The notes: generated by a model not told the origin, from the letters alone. A stretch of 64,000 bases of DNA from Gnetum montanum (GCA_015680685.1 MNCI01018059.1:824280-888279); one strand, 5' to 3'; positions 22,855 to 34,936 are shown, numbered from the stretch's first letter. Numbers and translations: made by a program.

Positions 22855-25651
22855 ATGGCCTTGAAACGTGGACAATAGGAAGGTCCTACTCAAGGTGGGA
22901 ACAAACAACCTAGGAGAGGTGATGGAAAAGCTCCTTCCAGACAACATGCAGAGAAGGAGGAACAATCATTTAGTATCCACCAAGAAGACCTTGCTACTAT
23001 ACAATCAAGGTAGGTGGAAGGAGGAGCTGTTGTAGTGTCTAAATAGGGACAACATCTCACATTGCCCCAGGATTGTGTTCAGGACATCCATGAAAGGTCC
23101 ACATTTACTATAGTGATTGTGGAATTAAAATTTGGACCTTTCATAGAATTTTCTCCTGAGGCTATTAGGGATCACCTCAAAGGGTCCCCATTATGGCCTA
23201 TCCTCTCTGAAAGTGGTGTCTGGTACTTAGGAAAAATGTACCAATTTTGGCAGAACAAAGAACAAGGCACCACAGTTAACATTTGTGGTGTGACTGTTGA
23301 TTTCTTTGTTCAAGCCATTACATAAGTATTAAACTTTCTGAATACAGGGCCAAAGGTTGATCATTTTTCTACCTACTCAGACCCTAATGCATGACGAGTT
23401 TGGTTAGAAAGGGCATACGACAAGGAAGATAAGACCTTCGGGGAGTTTGACAATGGAAGAGAGGATTTATTTCAAAATAGGAACTTATCATATCTTCCCA
23501 CAAAAGGCTTAAAAAGAATTTCAACATATGCGGAAAGAGGATGTGTAGTGTTAATGGGAAAGGTTAATGCTAGCCTACCTCATCTATATTTTATGGAGAT
23601 CCTAAGGTGGTTCGAAGAATGAAAGACAGGGAAGTTTGTGTTGCCCTTCCCTTGTCTTATCTGGAAGCTGTGAAAATGTGCTGGTATCAGAGGATACACC
23701 AATGTTGTCCTCTGAAAAGCCCAAAATGCTTCATATGTCAAATTGCTAAAGCCACTAGTTGCAAGGAAAATCACTGGTGAGATGTTGGGGCTAGAACAAG
23801 AAAAAGAATAGATGACAAGGCCAACTAGAACGCAACTTGCAGGACCTAGCCAACTTCCAAGCATGGGACCCAACCAACAACAAGAAGCAAGGCCTAGCAT
23901 AAGCCAACATGATCAACCACCACCACTACTGTAGGATTATAGACTGTCGATGAGCCATCTCAGGGCCATTGCTGAGACGGTTAGTTGGAAAAGTTGTGAT
24001 GACACAAATCTCTTCTGCATCATTAATGATGTTGTATAGCCTACAGTTTCTATATATCATGCATGGGATGAAGTGTCCATTCAGATAGGAGGAGGAGAGA
24101 GTGCTTGTTCACAACAGATCTTAGGGAATGCTACATCCTTTCAAGTGCAGTTAGAAACTGGTGAAGGGGCCACGGTGGCGGTTATGCAGCACCAGGATGC
24201 AGCAGGAGCCGCAGAAGTGGTCACAAACCACATTAAAGAATCATTTAATGTGCCTATTGTGCCACCGGAAGATCTTACAAGAGAACGGGATGCTCAAATT
24301 TTGGTCAGTACCTCAATGACTCCTACAGAATAAGAGGATGTACTTGACTAATTGCTACAAATAGGATAGGTAATGACATTCTTGTTTGACATCCCACAGG
24401 ATGTTACAGCAATACAATCAAACCTCATTTTCACCAAAGAAAAGCTCGTCTTGACAAAGATGAGGGTTGAGCATGCTGAAGTAGAAGTGCAAAGATTGCA
24501 AGAAAGGCTCATGACCCTACAAGCAGCACATCGGGATCCTTCTCAATTCATTCTGACAGACCATCTGGACACTTTCAGAACTAAGAAACTTACCAAACTA
24601 TTGATAGAGAATAAAAGGGTAGCAAAAAAAAGAGAAGGCGATTTGGGATGCCTCTATGACACAAGCGCAAACCTACATGCACACCAAGTCAGTCAAGGCC
24701 TTACAAGAGGAAAGTAAACAGCTTGTTGCTGAAAAACTTTGGTTGACCTCTGTGGAGAAACAAAAGAATTTTCTCAAAGAAAATTTTCAATAGTTGCGAG
24801 AATAACTAGTCAGGGTCAACCAGGACATGAACCATTTAGCTAGAGAAAATCAAACCCTCTCGATGGAGGAGGTATGCACCATCCATTAGAAGACGACCAT
24901 CGAAATAAGCGCATAGCAGAATGAGGCTAAACGACATGAAAAACTAAAGGAGCATTTCCAAGGCCAAGTGGGGATGTATAAAAAAATCATTGAGAAGGAG
25001 ATCCATATGGCCAAGGCTCACATCAATGCTCTCAGTTCTCAACACACTGACTGGCAAGCCATATTGGACACATACGCATTTTCCCACCAAGAAGAAGTTA
25101 AGAGCCAGGACCTACAGATCCAAGACCTTACAGAGTACATGGAGTTGGCAAACCTACGATATGCCAACCTTGCCATGTTAACAACAGGGTGACCGAGAAT
25201 AGAGCTTGAGCAATAGGTAGCCACCACCTACATCAAATATGAAACAGAATTTGCAGAACACAAGAAAATATTGCAAAAATTGGAGGTTTCAAATTCTAGA
25301 CTCAAGGTGGTTAAAGCAAGATACTAGGGGTAGAAAGGTGTTGCAATAGACTTAGCTCGATGGCTTGTATATTTTCAAGAATATAGAGACAAATCCAAAG
25401 CCTACGAGGAGGAATGGCAGGTGTTTGCAGCTTGGTATGTCAAGGCAAATAAAATGTTTCCACAACTACCATGCCCATGGGAGGTGCCAACTCCATCAAA
25501 CATCATAACATTAGCATGGATGGCATAGGATCCTCAAACTGAAGAGGAGAAACTCTAAGCCATACTTCAACGTCATCAAATCCCAAGACCTAGAACACAA
25601 AACAAGGGAAATGCACCCATGGAGGAGCCACTGCCACCAAGAACTACATGA
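22855..25651 (+). pseudogene. A3 env-position ORF (plant-transposon domain plus coiled coil)
   Basis: The ORF begins at ATG 22855 (MALKRG) right after TTGCAG, and ends at TGA 25651. In order it has a basic, Gln-rich N-terminus; a globular part (about 23060-23780) with GPFIEFSPEAIRDHL, TVNICGVTVDFF, RGCVVLMGKVNASLPHLYF and FPCLIWKL; a Gln/Pro-rich linker (23790-23935); a hydrophilic part (24073-24333); and a long coiled coil (about 24370-25330) rich in Glu, Lys and Gln. The pattern 'VxIxGxxVxF...LPFPCLIxxLC' resembles the plant-transposon protein domain of Athila-type elements, judged by eye. Copies lie at 2831, 6581 and 56031. More than ten stops and at least one shift make it inactive. No membrane segment is seen. 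Confidence 0.7.
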
Positions 25652-25843
25652 GTTCCACCCAATTTTGTAGCTATAGGATTTTCTTTTGCGTTCTTTGTGT
25701 TGTGTCTCAATTTTATTCTAATTCCACACTGTGGCATGAATCCATTCTCGTTAGTCAATAATCCCATACCTATCCACTATGTAATCAATGGAGCTTGTTC
25801 TTACTTTAACTCGAGGATGAATTTTCATTCAGTCGTGAGGGTA

Positions 25844-26408
25844 TGATGATTCATGAATTGTTGGCTGCGATATCACATCCATGATATCGTGTACGTGATA
25901 TCACATACACGATATCATAGCCTAGACGTGATATCGCATACGCGATATCGCAACCTATCTCCTCATCTATAAATAAGAGGTAGGCAAATTTGGTAAGGCT
26001 CTATTTTTAAAGCTAAGTTTTGAGTAGTTTTAGCATTAAGGTAGGGACTTTTTGTCAGTTTTTCCTCTCAACCCTTTCTCCTAGTGCATGCCCATAGTGT
26101 GATGATTGTAATTGTATGACATCCTCATTTGAGTTTGATGTACTTATACATGCACATGACCAACAATAAAGATTGAGATTACTTCATCATTGCAACATCC
26201 ACTTAGCTTAATTATTTAATTGTTATTGTTATTTATTGCTTTCTTAGTTAATATCTCTCTACCCTTATCTCCTAGTAACGTGGAATGAGTATGACTTAAT
26301 TAGGAGCATTTAAGTATGACTACTTGGTAACCCAGTAGCGTACCTAGGCCATGCGTTTGGTAATCCCAGTGGTAGTCATGCACAAGGTCCAAGATGTGTA
26401 TGGATGAT
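25844..26408 (+). repeat. Family A LTR (A3, 3' LTR, truncated)
   Basis: It is collinear with 18032 up to GGATGAT and then lost. It is preceded by GTCGTGAGGGTA, the polypurine position. The array here (25868-25951) has six GATATC-type units against five in the 5' LTR. TATA is at 25968-25975 and AATAAA at 26164. Differences from the 5' LTR are mostly transitions. Confidence 0.85.
25868..25975 (+). promoter_or_regulatory. A3 3' LTR U3 array plus TATA box
   Basis: Six GATATC units with GTAC or CATAC spacers precede TATAAATA. One extra unit is present compared with the 5' LTR of the same element. Confidence 0.55.
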
Positions 26409-26739
26409 GAAAAGTAAAAAGTATAACAAAAAATTATAAACCAAGAAAAATTAGAAAAAAAAAAGTTGAAAAGAACTTATCAATTCCTAGGTCAATATAG
26501 GGCATCTCCTGCATGATTGAACCCATGGATGAGTATTTGAAAAATGGACCCTAGATCCCTTGGATCATACACTCTAGGTTTCTTATTTATCATTCTTAGT
26601 AATTTAGATATTTCTTTATTATCCTATGCGACATTGATGATTATCAAGTTCTGATCTTTTGGAGATACATATGATGTTGGACTACATGATCTTTTCATAC
26701 TTCTTTTCCTTTTCCTTGTGGCTTGGGGTCCTTCTGTGG
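26409..26739. other. Junction region, nothing recognised
   Basis: AT-rich sequence between the broken A3 LTR and the B1 gag remnant. It may be the decayed 3' side of B1. I see no feature. Confidence 0.4.
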
Positions 26740-29257
26740 TTGACTAGTTGATGCAGCTCAAGCATTAGAACTCATCAGAATAAATGAGATGGGAGTGGGC
26801 TTTGGTGAGCCCACGTCCTTTAGTGCATTAGCCTTTTTGTTATCATTATTCTTAGGATTTAGTCTAGGCTTCTTACATTGTTTACTAAAGGATTTTTTGT
26901 TGTTGTTTATTGGTTGTAAAGAAGCTATTGCATTGGCCACTATGGGAGGATGCTTATCAATTGTAGAAGTAGGTTTGGTTTTGGCTTTGGCAAGAGGAGG
27001 TACCTTGATCACAAAAGGATTCTTGAGAGATGTAGGTGATAGTATCCTTATAAAAAATATGGCCTTGATCTAGTTGAAGTTGAAGGAAACTTGTCATTTT
27101 GAGGAGGCACTTGTATCACAAATGACTCCTATGTAGGTTTGAAGTTGTTGGTCACATTGAATGCTACAATGGTGTATGGGAAATTGTTGGCATTCAATGG
27201 ATCCTTATGGACTTTCATGGATTTATTTTATGATTTAACTAGGTTTGAAGCATCAAGGATAAATTCACCCTTGCCTACCATCTTCTGCAAGTCATCCTTG
27301 ATCACTGGGCAAAAGTCAGTGTCATGACCTAGTAGTTAATGGTCGTCACAGAAGTGATCAAGTTTGAAGTATTTAGGTATTGAGGGATCATCCTTGGTTG
27401 TAAGAGTGGGATTTTTTATTATCTTGCATAGCTTGTCATGCCTTTGATGGGCATTCTCAATCATCTATTTGTATTAGATTCTTCCACTCTTCAAAAGTTG
27501 ATTAAGGAGTTTCAATGGTTTTAATGGTAACCTAGTATACTTAAATTGGTATTTATATTCAAAGTTAGATGTTGAAGTGGTTGATGGAGGGCCCCAGATG
27601 TCAAAGGTTTATTTTTATTATTGGTAGGGACCTTAGTTTGATTGTCCTTAGGCACCTATGTAGTAATTTTGCTATTTTCTTTGGCCACTGTGACCATGGT
27701 TCTGTTGTTTTTTCCTACCCCTCTCCTTCTCTTTCCATGTGTGTTGGTTCTTATATGCCATGTAAGCAAGGTCATGGTTAGCCTCATCCACATCCTCTAT
27801 GTTTTTTATTTGGGAAAAGGCTTGGCTAAGTGACCATGAATTGAGGTAATATAGTTTCAACTTAATGAAGTCATTAACCATCCCCTTGAAGATAGCAAGA
27901 AGATGTGTCTTGGCTATCGATTCTGGAATCTCATTTAGAAGAGTGTTCAATTGTTGTATGACTTTCTATACAGTCCCTACTTGACCTTCATTAGTTGGTC
28001 AAGGATGGTGTTAGGTTTCAAGTTGTACTTAAAACAATTGAGAACTGTAAAATTCAATCTTCTAGAGAGGATATAGATCCTCTTGGTAGCACATGGTACT
28101 AGTCCAAGGCTTTTCCAATTAAGGACATAGGAAAAATTTGCATGATGGTATGTGGCCAAAATTACAGTAACATACATTTGGAATGTAAGGTTATGAGGTG
28201 GGAATTTAGGTTACCTTCACTATTATACTTGGTGAATTATGGAATAGGGATGCCAAGTGAAAGAGTTATTAGTGGGATAGCAAGATTCATGGGATCATCT
28301 TCATAGAAGTCCATTATCTTTACTATCTAGATTGTGGAAGCTTTTGTAACTCTTCCATCAAGTCCTCAATTATCTAGAATGCTTGATCTAGTCCTTGAAG
28401 CATTCCTACATGTTGCAGTATCTACATGAATTGTTGAGGGATTAATTGAGAGGTGTGTTTCCTCGCTATCAGCTATGGTATGGAAGGAAGAGGCTAGGTT
28501 ATGGTGGTTATGGGTGGGCTAAACAAGGAGAAGAATGTTTGTGCTTGAACTTGAGGCACAAAGGGGAAACATGGTGTTTGTATCCCCTTGTGGTCCCATG
28601 GTGGGGCCCATTGGTATAGAAAATGGATGAGCAATGGTGAGAACCCAAGTGAGGGCTATGTAGACTGACGCTACATGGAAAAATGCATAGATGAAAAGAG
28701 GAAAGCCATTTTGAGAATAGACTATGCCCGATGGGCCACTATAATAGGTGCCAACCCAGACATGGTTTGGTATACAAGTGATGATAGTTAAGATACTTGT
28801 CCCATGGAAGAGATAGGTAGAGCCAAAGTGACCATGGTAGTTTTAGGGGTCCATTATTGAAATAGTTCCCTATGAAGGTCTCTGGTTCAGGCTCTGCCTT
28901 GAACTCATTATGCTCCTTGTGCTAGCTCTCTGAGCTTGATTTCCCATATTGCTCATTCATATCAACTAATTGAGAAATTATGTAGGCATGAACATTGTTC
29001 AAAGGTATTTTGTCATAGGGAGAGGATATGAATTCTTTCCCATTGGGATGGATTAACTCATACTCACACTTGGCTTTAGCCTCTGCACATGGAAGGAGTA
29101 ATTCAACTTGGATCTTAGTGTAAATGTAGTTATAATGATCTTTGTTCAACATACTGAATTCTAGGCTTTTTTTTCATAGCCTAATCGATTATCTATGCTT
29201 AGCTAGAGCAAGGTCTCTAGGATCATAGATCCTCACTCCATTCTTGTTGGATATCAT
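26740..29257 (-). pseudogene. B1 gag (Tat-like)
   Basis: The likely start is ATG 29257-29255 (MISNKNGVRIYDPRDLALAK). An N-terminal segment (29152-28922) is open. The central gag domain lies around 28200-27670 with MQIFPMSLIGKALD, LPRGSISSLED and KTHLLAIFKGMVNDFIKLKL. A basic stretch KEKERGRKKQQ follows, and then a knuckle-like CDDH...GHDTDFC, IKDDLQKMVGKGEF near 27350-27250. The GH-T-C...LI-GE pattern is typical of Tat-lineage gag. No protease follows before the A3 junction. There are many stops. Confidence 0.6.
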
Positions 29258-29939
29258 GTTGATTTTTCAATGGAAAAATGGATTAGTTACCAAAAGAAAT
29301 TATTAAAAATGTTGATTTTGAGCTTTTACTATTTTTAGTAAAACATTTGGTAAGTGAGATTATCCCAATGGTGCAATTGGCTATAAATGGAAACAACTAT
29401 TGAAAGTGTTATTGTAGTGTAGATGGCATACATTATCCTTTGAAAAATAGGTGTTATGGCATTAAAGTTGGGAATACAAACTACACTAGAGTCCTAGTAG
29501 TGACTACACTAGCTTCTTAATGTAGAATTTCATAGTAGAGGTGTTAGGTTTTAAAATGGCCTATGCTAGTGTTTAAGTTCCAAATGCAGGTTTTAGAAGG
29601 GCAAAAAAAAAAAAAAAATTGCTGGTGTATCTATTGATTATGTTGGGTCCTACAAAATCTAGAAACTACTGTGAAAATGTAGTGAAAACCCAAATCATCC
29701 ACCACAACTACGTTGGATATGTTGGATGGGAATTAGGCTACCAAGACTACTATTTGAAGTTAAATGATGGAAAAGGTTTTTGCAAATGCTAAAAATAGGT
29801 TTTGAAGAATGTTGAAAACTAGTTTTGGATAGGTTAAAATAGGTTTTTGGGCTAAGAATTTGGGTGGAAGCCCTTATTCTAACACTAGAAACTATAGTGC
29901 CTTGAAAATTTAGTTGTTGAAAAATTGAAAATTCCAAGT
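29258..29939 (-). other. B1 leader between LTR and gag
   Basis: Non-coding. I could not recognise a primer-binding site next to the proposed LTR edge. An A-run lies at about 29605-29620. Confidence 0.35.
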
Positions 29940-31232
29940 TGTGACAACCTAACCTTGAATCCCAAGAGACTCCCAAAAATAGAATCCAAGGTACCCTGGA
30001 TGACCTTGTCAATCATCCAAATACTTACAAAGTATAAATAGGAAAATAAATTATAGATTCAAATGAAAATGAATTAATACAGATGAAACTTTTAAAAAAT
30101 CTACACTAAAAATGAACTAAAAACTTTATTTAATGAAACTATAAAGTTCAAAGAGTACAGATGGGTGCTTAAAGCATAAGAAGCTAGCTTGGATGAAACT
30201 TGAAGCTTGTTGGAGCTAGCAAGTTGTGTTTTCTAGTTGATCTCCATGATCTAGGTACTTCCCAATTCTAATTTCTTGCAACTCCTTATATGTTTTTGTT
30301 CAAGTTTGCAACTTTGGCTACATATGATGTTAATAGTGGTATAAGCTCTTACTCTGGTGGTTTTACTCCAAGGGTATCTACTGCTCAACTTAGATACCAA
30401 ATGGAATTCAAGATTTCAAGGTTGCAAAAGACTATGGATTGCAAAAATTTGATACTATTGAAAAGTATTCAGAACTACAATATGATGTCCAAGCTCAGGT
30501 TTTATAGGCTTTAGGTTTTTTATTCAATGCTACAAATTTTTGCCATGATTGTTGATAGACTGATGTTGGTTGCAAGTGTAACAACTATGATTTCCAATGT
30601 AGTTGACCATTTCTAGTAAGTTTTAAAGCACCAAGGTCATCAAAACCCATCCATATACTAAAAATACTAAACAGACTTTTGTGACTATGTTGGCCTTCAT
30701 CTTGACTACATTGGTCTTAAAGGACTATGCTGACAACTATTGGAATCTGTTGAAATCTTGGTGACTACGTTGGCCAAAATACATCTCCTGGAGATCCATG
30801 ATGACTATGTTGGCCATGCTACCCCCACTGGAAAATGTTATGATTACATTGGGTGTTGCTAGGAAGATGGAAAACCCAACAACACCAACATTGGTCTTGC
30901 AACTATGTTGGGCTTTGTGGTGACTATGTTGTGATTTTTTGGGAAGTGAAAACCCAACACCATCTATGCTAGGAGTAGATAGTTTCAACGTGGTTGAGAC
31001 TATACAAAAACCTATGAAAATGCCAAATTTGGCAATCCCCAAGGAATTTTTAGCCTTTCCAAGATCATATATAGATATAATATCACTTTTTCCACTTGGG
31101 AAGTGAGGCCTTAGCAACTTATAAGGCATTTTTCAGCCCCAACAAGTTAAAATATGCAAGATTGCAACTCATGGGCTACTAATCTTACATTTACAATGAA
31201 ATCTTGCCTCAAGTTGGATGGTGAAGGTTACA
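29940..31232 (-). repeat. Family B LTR (B1)
   Basis: This segment is homologous to 42251-43739. Both are bounded on the plus strand by TGTGACAACC/TGTAGCAACC and GGTTACA/GCTACA, so the ends are TG...CA with short inverted repeats. Shared blocks include GAATCCC near one end and GAGGCATTTTTCAGCCC near the other (31106 and 43638). It lies 5' of the B1 gag, so it would be a 5' LTR. It also has repeats of GACTATGTTGG type (30700-30930). Confidence 0.6.
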
Positions 31233-31761
31233 AGTTGCAACATGCATTTTCTAGGTGGTGTTTTAGTTTGAAAGTTCATTATGCTATTTTTTTTCATTTT
31301 TCAAATAATAATAATCTTGAATTGCATTTTTCCATTTTGAGATTTTCTCCTTTTTGAATTTTCCATTTTCAAATAATAATAATGTTGAATTGCAGTTTTT
31401 GTTTCACCAAGGAAAAGTCATTCCCCTATACAAATTTGTAAAGTAAACAAATAAATTCTATTAGTTCTAACTACTTCCTACCTACAAAAAAAATCTAATG
31501 TTCTACAAACTTTATAAGAATAGCAATGTAATACCTACACCCTTAAAAAAATCCTAAAATTAAACAAATAACTCATTAAAAATAAAAAATAAATATAGTT
31601 ACAACTATTTTAGAAACCTATGTATACCCATTATAACAACTATCCCTTTTAAAAGAACACAAGAGGCTAACATCCTATGTCTTATATAAATTACACTATG
31701 TAGCCTCTTGTATAAACTAAGTATCCTTGTATAACAAAACAAAAAAAATAAATTCTACAGG
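31233..31761. other. No gene recognised
   Basis: AT-rich, with ACACCC/TACCCC-rich tracts similar in style to 32613-32900 on the other side of the A5 LTR. It may be the insertion target of A5. Confidence 0.35.
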
Positions 31762-32612
31762 CCTAACTATTATATTTTCAAGCTGCGATATCGTAGCCAC
31801 GATATCGTGTACACGATATCGCAACCACGATATCGTGTTAGCCCCTACAATATCGCGTACGTGATATCACGACCTGCAATCATGTCTATAAATAAGAGGT
31901 GGCTTTCCCTTGTTTCTCCATCTAGATCTAGACCCTTAGCCAAACTATAGTAGTTTTACCATTCCAGAGTTAGAATAATTTCCATGTGCCCACAGTAGGA
32001 GTCTCAAAGTGAACGAATCTTTATTCGAGCAAATTGTACCTGAGCACACATTTGTGTACAGCAATAAAGAAAAAATTTTGGATAAACCTTGCAACATATG
32101 GACTAAGATAAATAGGACTTAATTATTGTTAAATGTTTAAATGCTTTCCTAGATAATTAATCTCTCAACCCTTGACTCTCCTAGTTAAGTGCATTCAGTA
32201 CGACCGCTTCGAGCACGTGTGTAACACTTGGTAACCCAGTAACGAATAGTGTTTGGTAATCCCAGTAGCGTTGCACTAGTTCAAGGTGTTTTTGGCAAGT
32301 GGGAATGGATACTGGTGCTAGGGCAATTAGAACTTAGTTAGCGAATAGTTAATATAAGTTAGTCACTTAGCCTCTTCACCCTTTCCCTATTAGTGTAGGC
32401 ATTAAAAAGATAAAAGATATAAAAATTACATACCTCAAGCTTACTTAACCATACAACCGTGACAATACAAGTAAGTTTGGGAAGACAGTGATTGATTAAC
32501 CTTAAGTGTTCCATTAGGGCGCATAAGCACTTAGTCCTTGGAGTTCAACCGAATCGTGTGTGAGATGCTCGTATTCGTATGGTTGAGTGTAGGGGTACCT
32601 CGCCACTCATCA
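31762..32612 (+). repeat. Family A solo LTR (A5)
   Basis: It is collinear with the A1a and A3 LTRs: array, TATA, AATAAA at about 32064, CTTGGTAACCCAGTAACG block, and 3' end GCCACTCATCA at 32612. The left edge is unclear because the TGATGA start is not seen. No internal element sequence lies on either side, so it looks like a solo LTR. Confidence 0.7.
31783..31896 (+). promoter_or_regulatory. A5 U3: perfect 20-bp palindrome array plus TATA box
   Basis: About six GATATCG units occur, including GATATCGTGTACACGATATC (31801-31820), a perfect 20-bp palindrome. TATAAATAAG follows at 31887-31896. CpG dinucleotides are kept here although the surroundings are CpG-poor. Confidence 0.65.
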
Positions 32613-33509
32613 TATTTCTTTAAAAAAAACTATAATATATACCCCTAACCATAACTAAAGTACAATATATGTACCCACCATAAAAACTAATTAACCAAAA
32701 AAAATAGTAACCAACATTAAAAAAATCCTTCAACACTGCTCCTCACACCTCACTAACAAACTAAATTACAATATATACCTCTTCTAACTACACCATAAGA
32801 AGCTAGCAAGAAGAAACTAAAATGTCTACAAGAAACCATTATATTCAACAATTACCAGATAAAATACTAAGATAACATAAAAAATGATTTAAAAAATAAC
32901 AAATACAATTGTAGAGAAAAGATAGTTGAGCAAACAAGAAGGATGGAAAAAATGAACAAAAATGGAAAAGAAGAGAGGCTTTATGTGGGGGTAGCAACAA
33001 TGTTGAATTAGATTATATATAATTTATAAATAAGATGAGTAAGAAGGTATAGCCTAGAAAAGTCAACTGAGCTTTAACTTTTCAACAAATTACAAAATGC
33101 CTTAAGGACAATTCACGAGACATGGGCTTAAAAAAACATATCTTTTAACAACTACATTGTTTGGTTGTCACATGGAACATTGTGCATATCACTTACCTCC
33201 TTAAGAATGTTGGATAAGACCATATAGACAACATTGTAGATAATATCATCTCCTCTTCATCCTTAATTTCAAACTATTACTCTTGGCCAAAATTTATTGA
33301 ACATAGAATTAAAAGTTTAGAGGGTATCTTTATAGTGAAAAAACTTTCCATCAACACTAGGAGTTTCAAATGGGGGATGAGAAATAGGATATGGTATTTG
33401 CTACATTGTTTTGTGTATGGTCTTGTCCAACATCCTTAACATAACATCTACTTTAGAGGTAAGTAAATGTATCATGAATACTTCATGATAAACCCATTTT
33501 TCTTGAGTG
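32613..33509. other. No gene recognised
   Basis: AT-rich unassigned sequence. The last part (33460-33509) precedes an LTR and has CATGATAAACCCATTTTTCT, but no clear polypurine tract. Confidence 0.35.
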
Positions 33510-34045
33510 CACTATCATATTAATGATATCGTAGCTCATGCTATGCCATCATTGATGTGGTGTCTCGAGAGCTATGCTGCCCTATAAATACCAACACTTG
33601 GACATACAAGCAACAAAAATTTATTTCACTCCTTAGCAAAAATCTTACAGTTTTATCTCATAATCTTAGCGATAGACCAAATGCCCGCAATCTAGTATTA
33701 AGTAATTTTCCAAAGTCTTTATTTGAGTGAATTGTATTTGGACGCGATTCATGATGGGCAATAAAGATCAAGACTATTTTTCATCATTGTAGCATTCCCT
33801 TAGTTATTTTATTTTACTTAGCATAATTTTCCTATTTTCTTAGTTTAGCATTTTATGTTTCCAAGTACTTTACTTTACATGTTCATTAGTTAAGTAGAAT
33901 GGGTATGACTAGTTTCAAGCATTAAAGTGTAATTGTTTAGTAACCTAGTAGTGGTTTCACTTGATTTGCTTAGTAGTGAACCATGTGGTAATCCTAGTGA
34001 CAATTACATGAACCCAAGATGTGATCAACAAACCAAGACTGAATA
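33510..34045 (+). repeat. Family A LTR, left piece (A7)
   Basis: It has a GATATCGTAGCTC and CATTGATG unit array, TATA (CCTATAAATA, 33591-33600) and AATAAA at about 33761. It is collinear with the A4 LTR and breaks at GAATA (34041-34045), where C2 is inserted. Confidence 0.7.
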
Positions 34046-34630
34046 TGTTGGCACATTTAGCCATTTCATGGAACAGTTGGACTATTATATTCAAAATTGG
34101 AATAACGAATGTTTGAGAATTTAAAAGTAAACATATAGTTTAAAATTTATGGGATGATGAGTATGTTAGTATAACCTCATTACAATTGGCATAGATTCAA
34201 TATTTCTATAACAAAGAGAATACGGATGTTCTGGATTACCAGAAAAAGAAATTTTCATGTTGCATAGTAGAGGGCATGTTTGCCTGGCTATGGATTCAAG
34301 TAAGTGGGGAGGAGCGTCATAGTTAAAAAAATTTGATTATTGCGGAATTTGGACATGTGAGTTTCTGATTTTTTTGATCCATTTGAATGATTTGGACATC
34401 CAGAATCTGTTGGCGTTAGGGCTGCGGCTGAGCTGTGAAGAACATCGCACTGACAAACAATGTCGAGGTAATCTGTTTATCTAGAGATATTTCCAGGCAT
34501 TCAAACCCTTGAGGGATGGCAGGAAGATCCTCAATCAATTTTATCAAACTTGGCCTTTCTATAGCCACATCAGAGGATATGGTTGATTTTTCATGAAAAG
34601 AAAAATCATCAAAACTTTGGCATTCACAAC

Positions 34631-34936
34631 ATGCTCACCAAGATGAAGAAAATTGTGGAGGTGTACTTGGGCACCACTGTTTTACACGCTGTCATCACAG
34701 TGCCTACATACTTCAACAACTCACAGTGCCAGGCCACCAAAGATGCCAACGCCATCACTGGCATCAACTTCATGCATATCATCAACGAATCAACGGTGGC
34801 GGTAATCGTGTACGGGCTGGACAAGAAGGCCTCGGCCCAGTCCAAGGCAGAGCGCAATGTGCTCATCTTCGACCTCGGTGATGGCACCTTTGACATCGCC
34901 ATTCTTAGCATCGAGGAGGAATCTTCAACCTTCTGA
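34631..34936 (+). pseudogene. HSP70 ATPase-domain fragment
   Basis: About 100 codons match cytosolic plant HSP70/HSC70 around residues 120-215. Visible are [43 protein letters not shown] as HIINEST, YGLDKKA, and [13 protein letters not shown], where the family has DLGGGTFD (one Gly to Asp in the phosphate loop). It ends at a TGA after [12 protein letters not shown]70 proteins are ATP-driven chaperones of about 650 residues, so this is a small internal piece. It is GC-richer and less CpG-depleted than its surroundings, which suggests later arrival. Only this domain part is present, with no start or C-terminal half. Confidence 0.85.

Larger units (their letters stand above)
18032..26408 (+). 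mobile_element. A3, family A element lacking pol
   Basis: The order is 5' LTR (18032-18889), primer-binding site, gag (about 18960-20220), His/Pro/Tyr-rich tail to 21015, non-coding linker, env-position ORF (22855-25651), polypurine tract, 3' LTR (25844-26408, truncated). No protease, RT, RNase H or integrase is present. It is the best-preserved copy of the family here. It depends on pol from another element, if it ever moved in this form. Confidence 0.8.

Noticed and set aside
26789-27073. 94-codon plus-strand open frame, hydrophobic
   Set aside because: It is antisense to the B1 gag remnant; hydrophobicity comes from reading Lys/Asn-rich sequence backwards.
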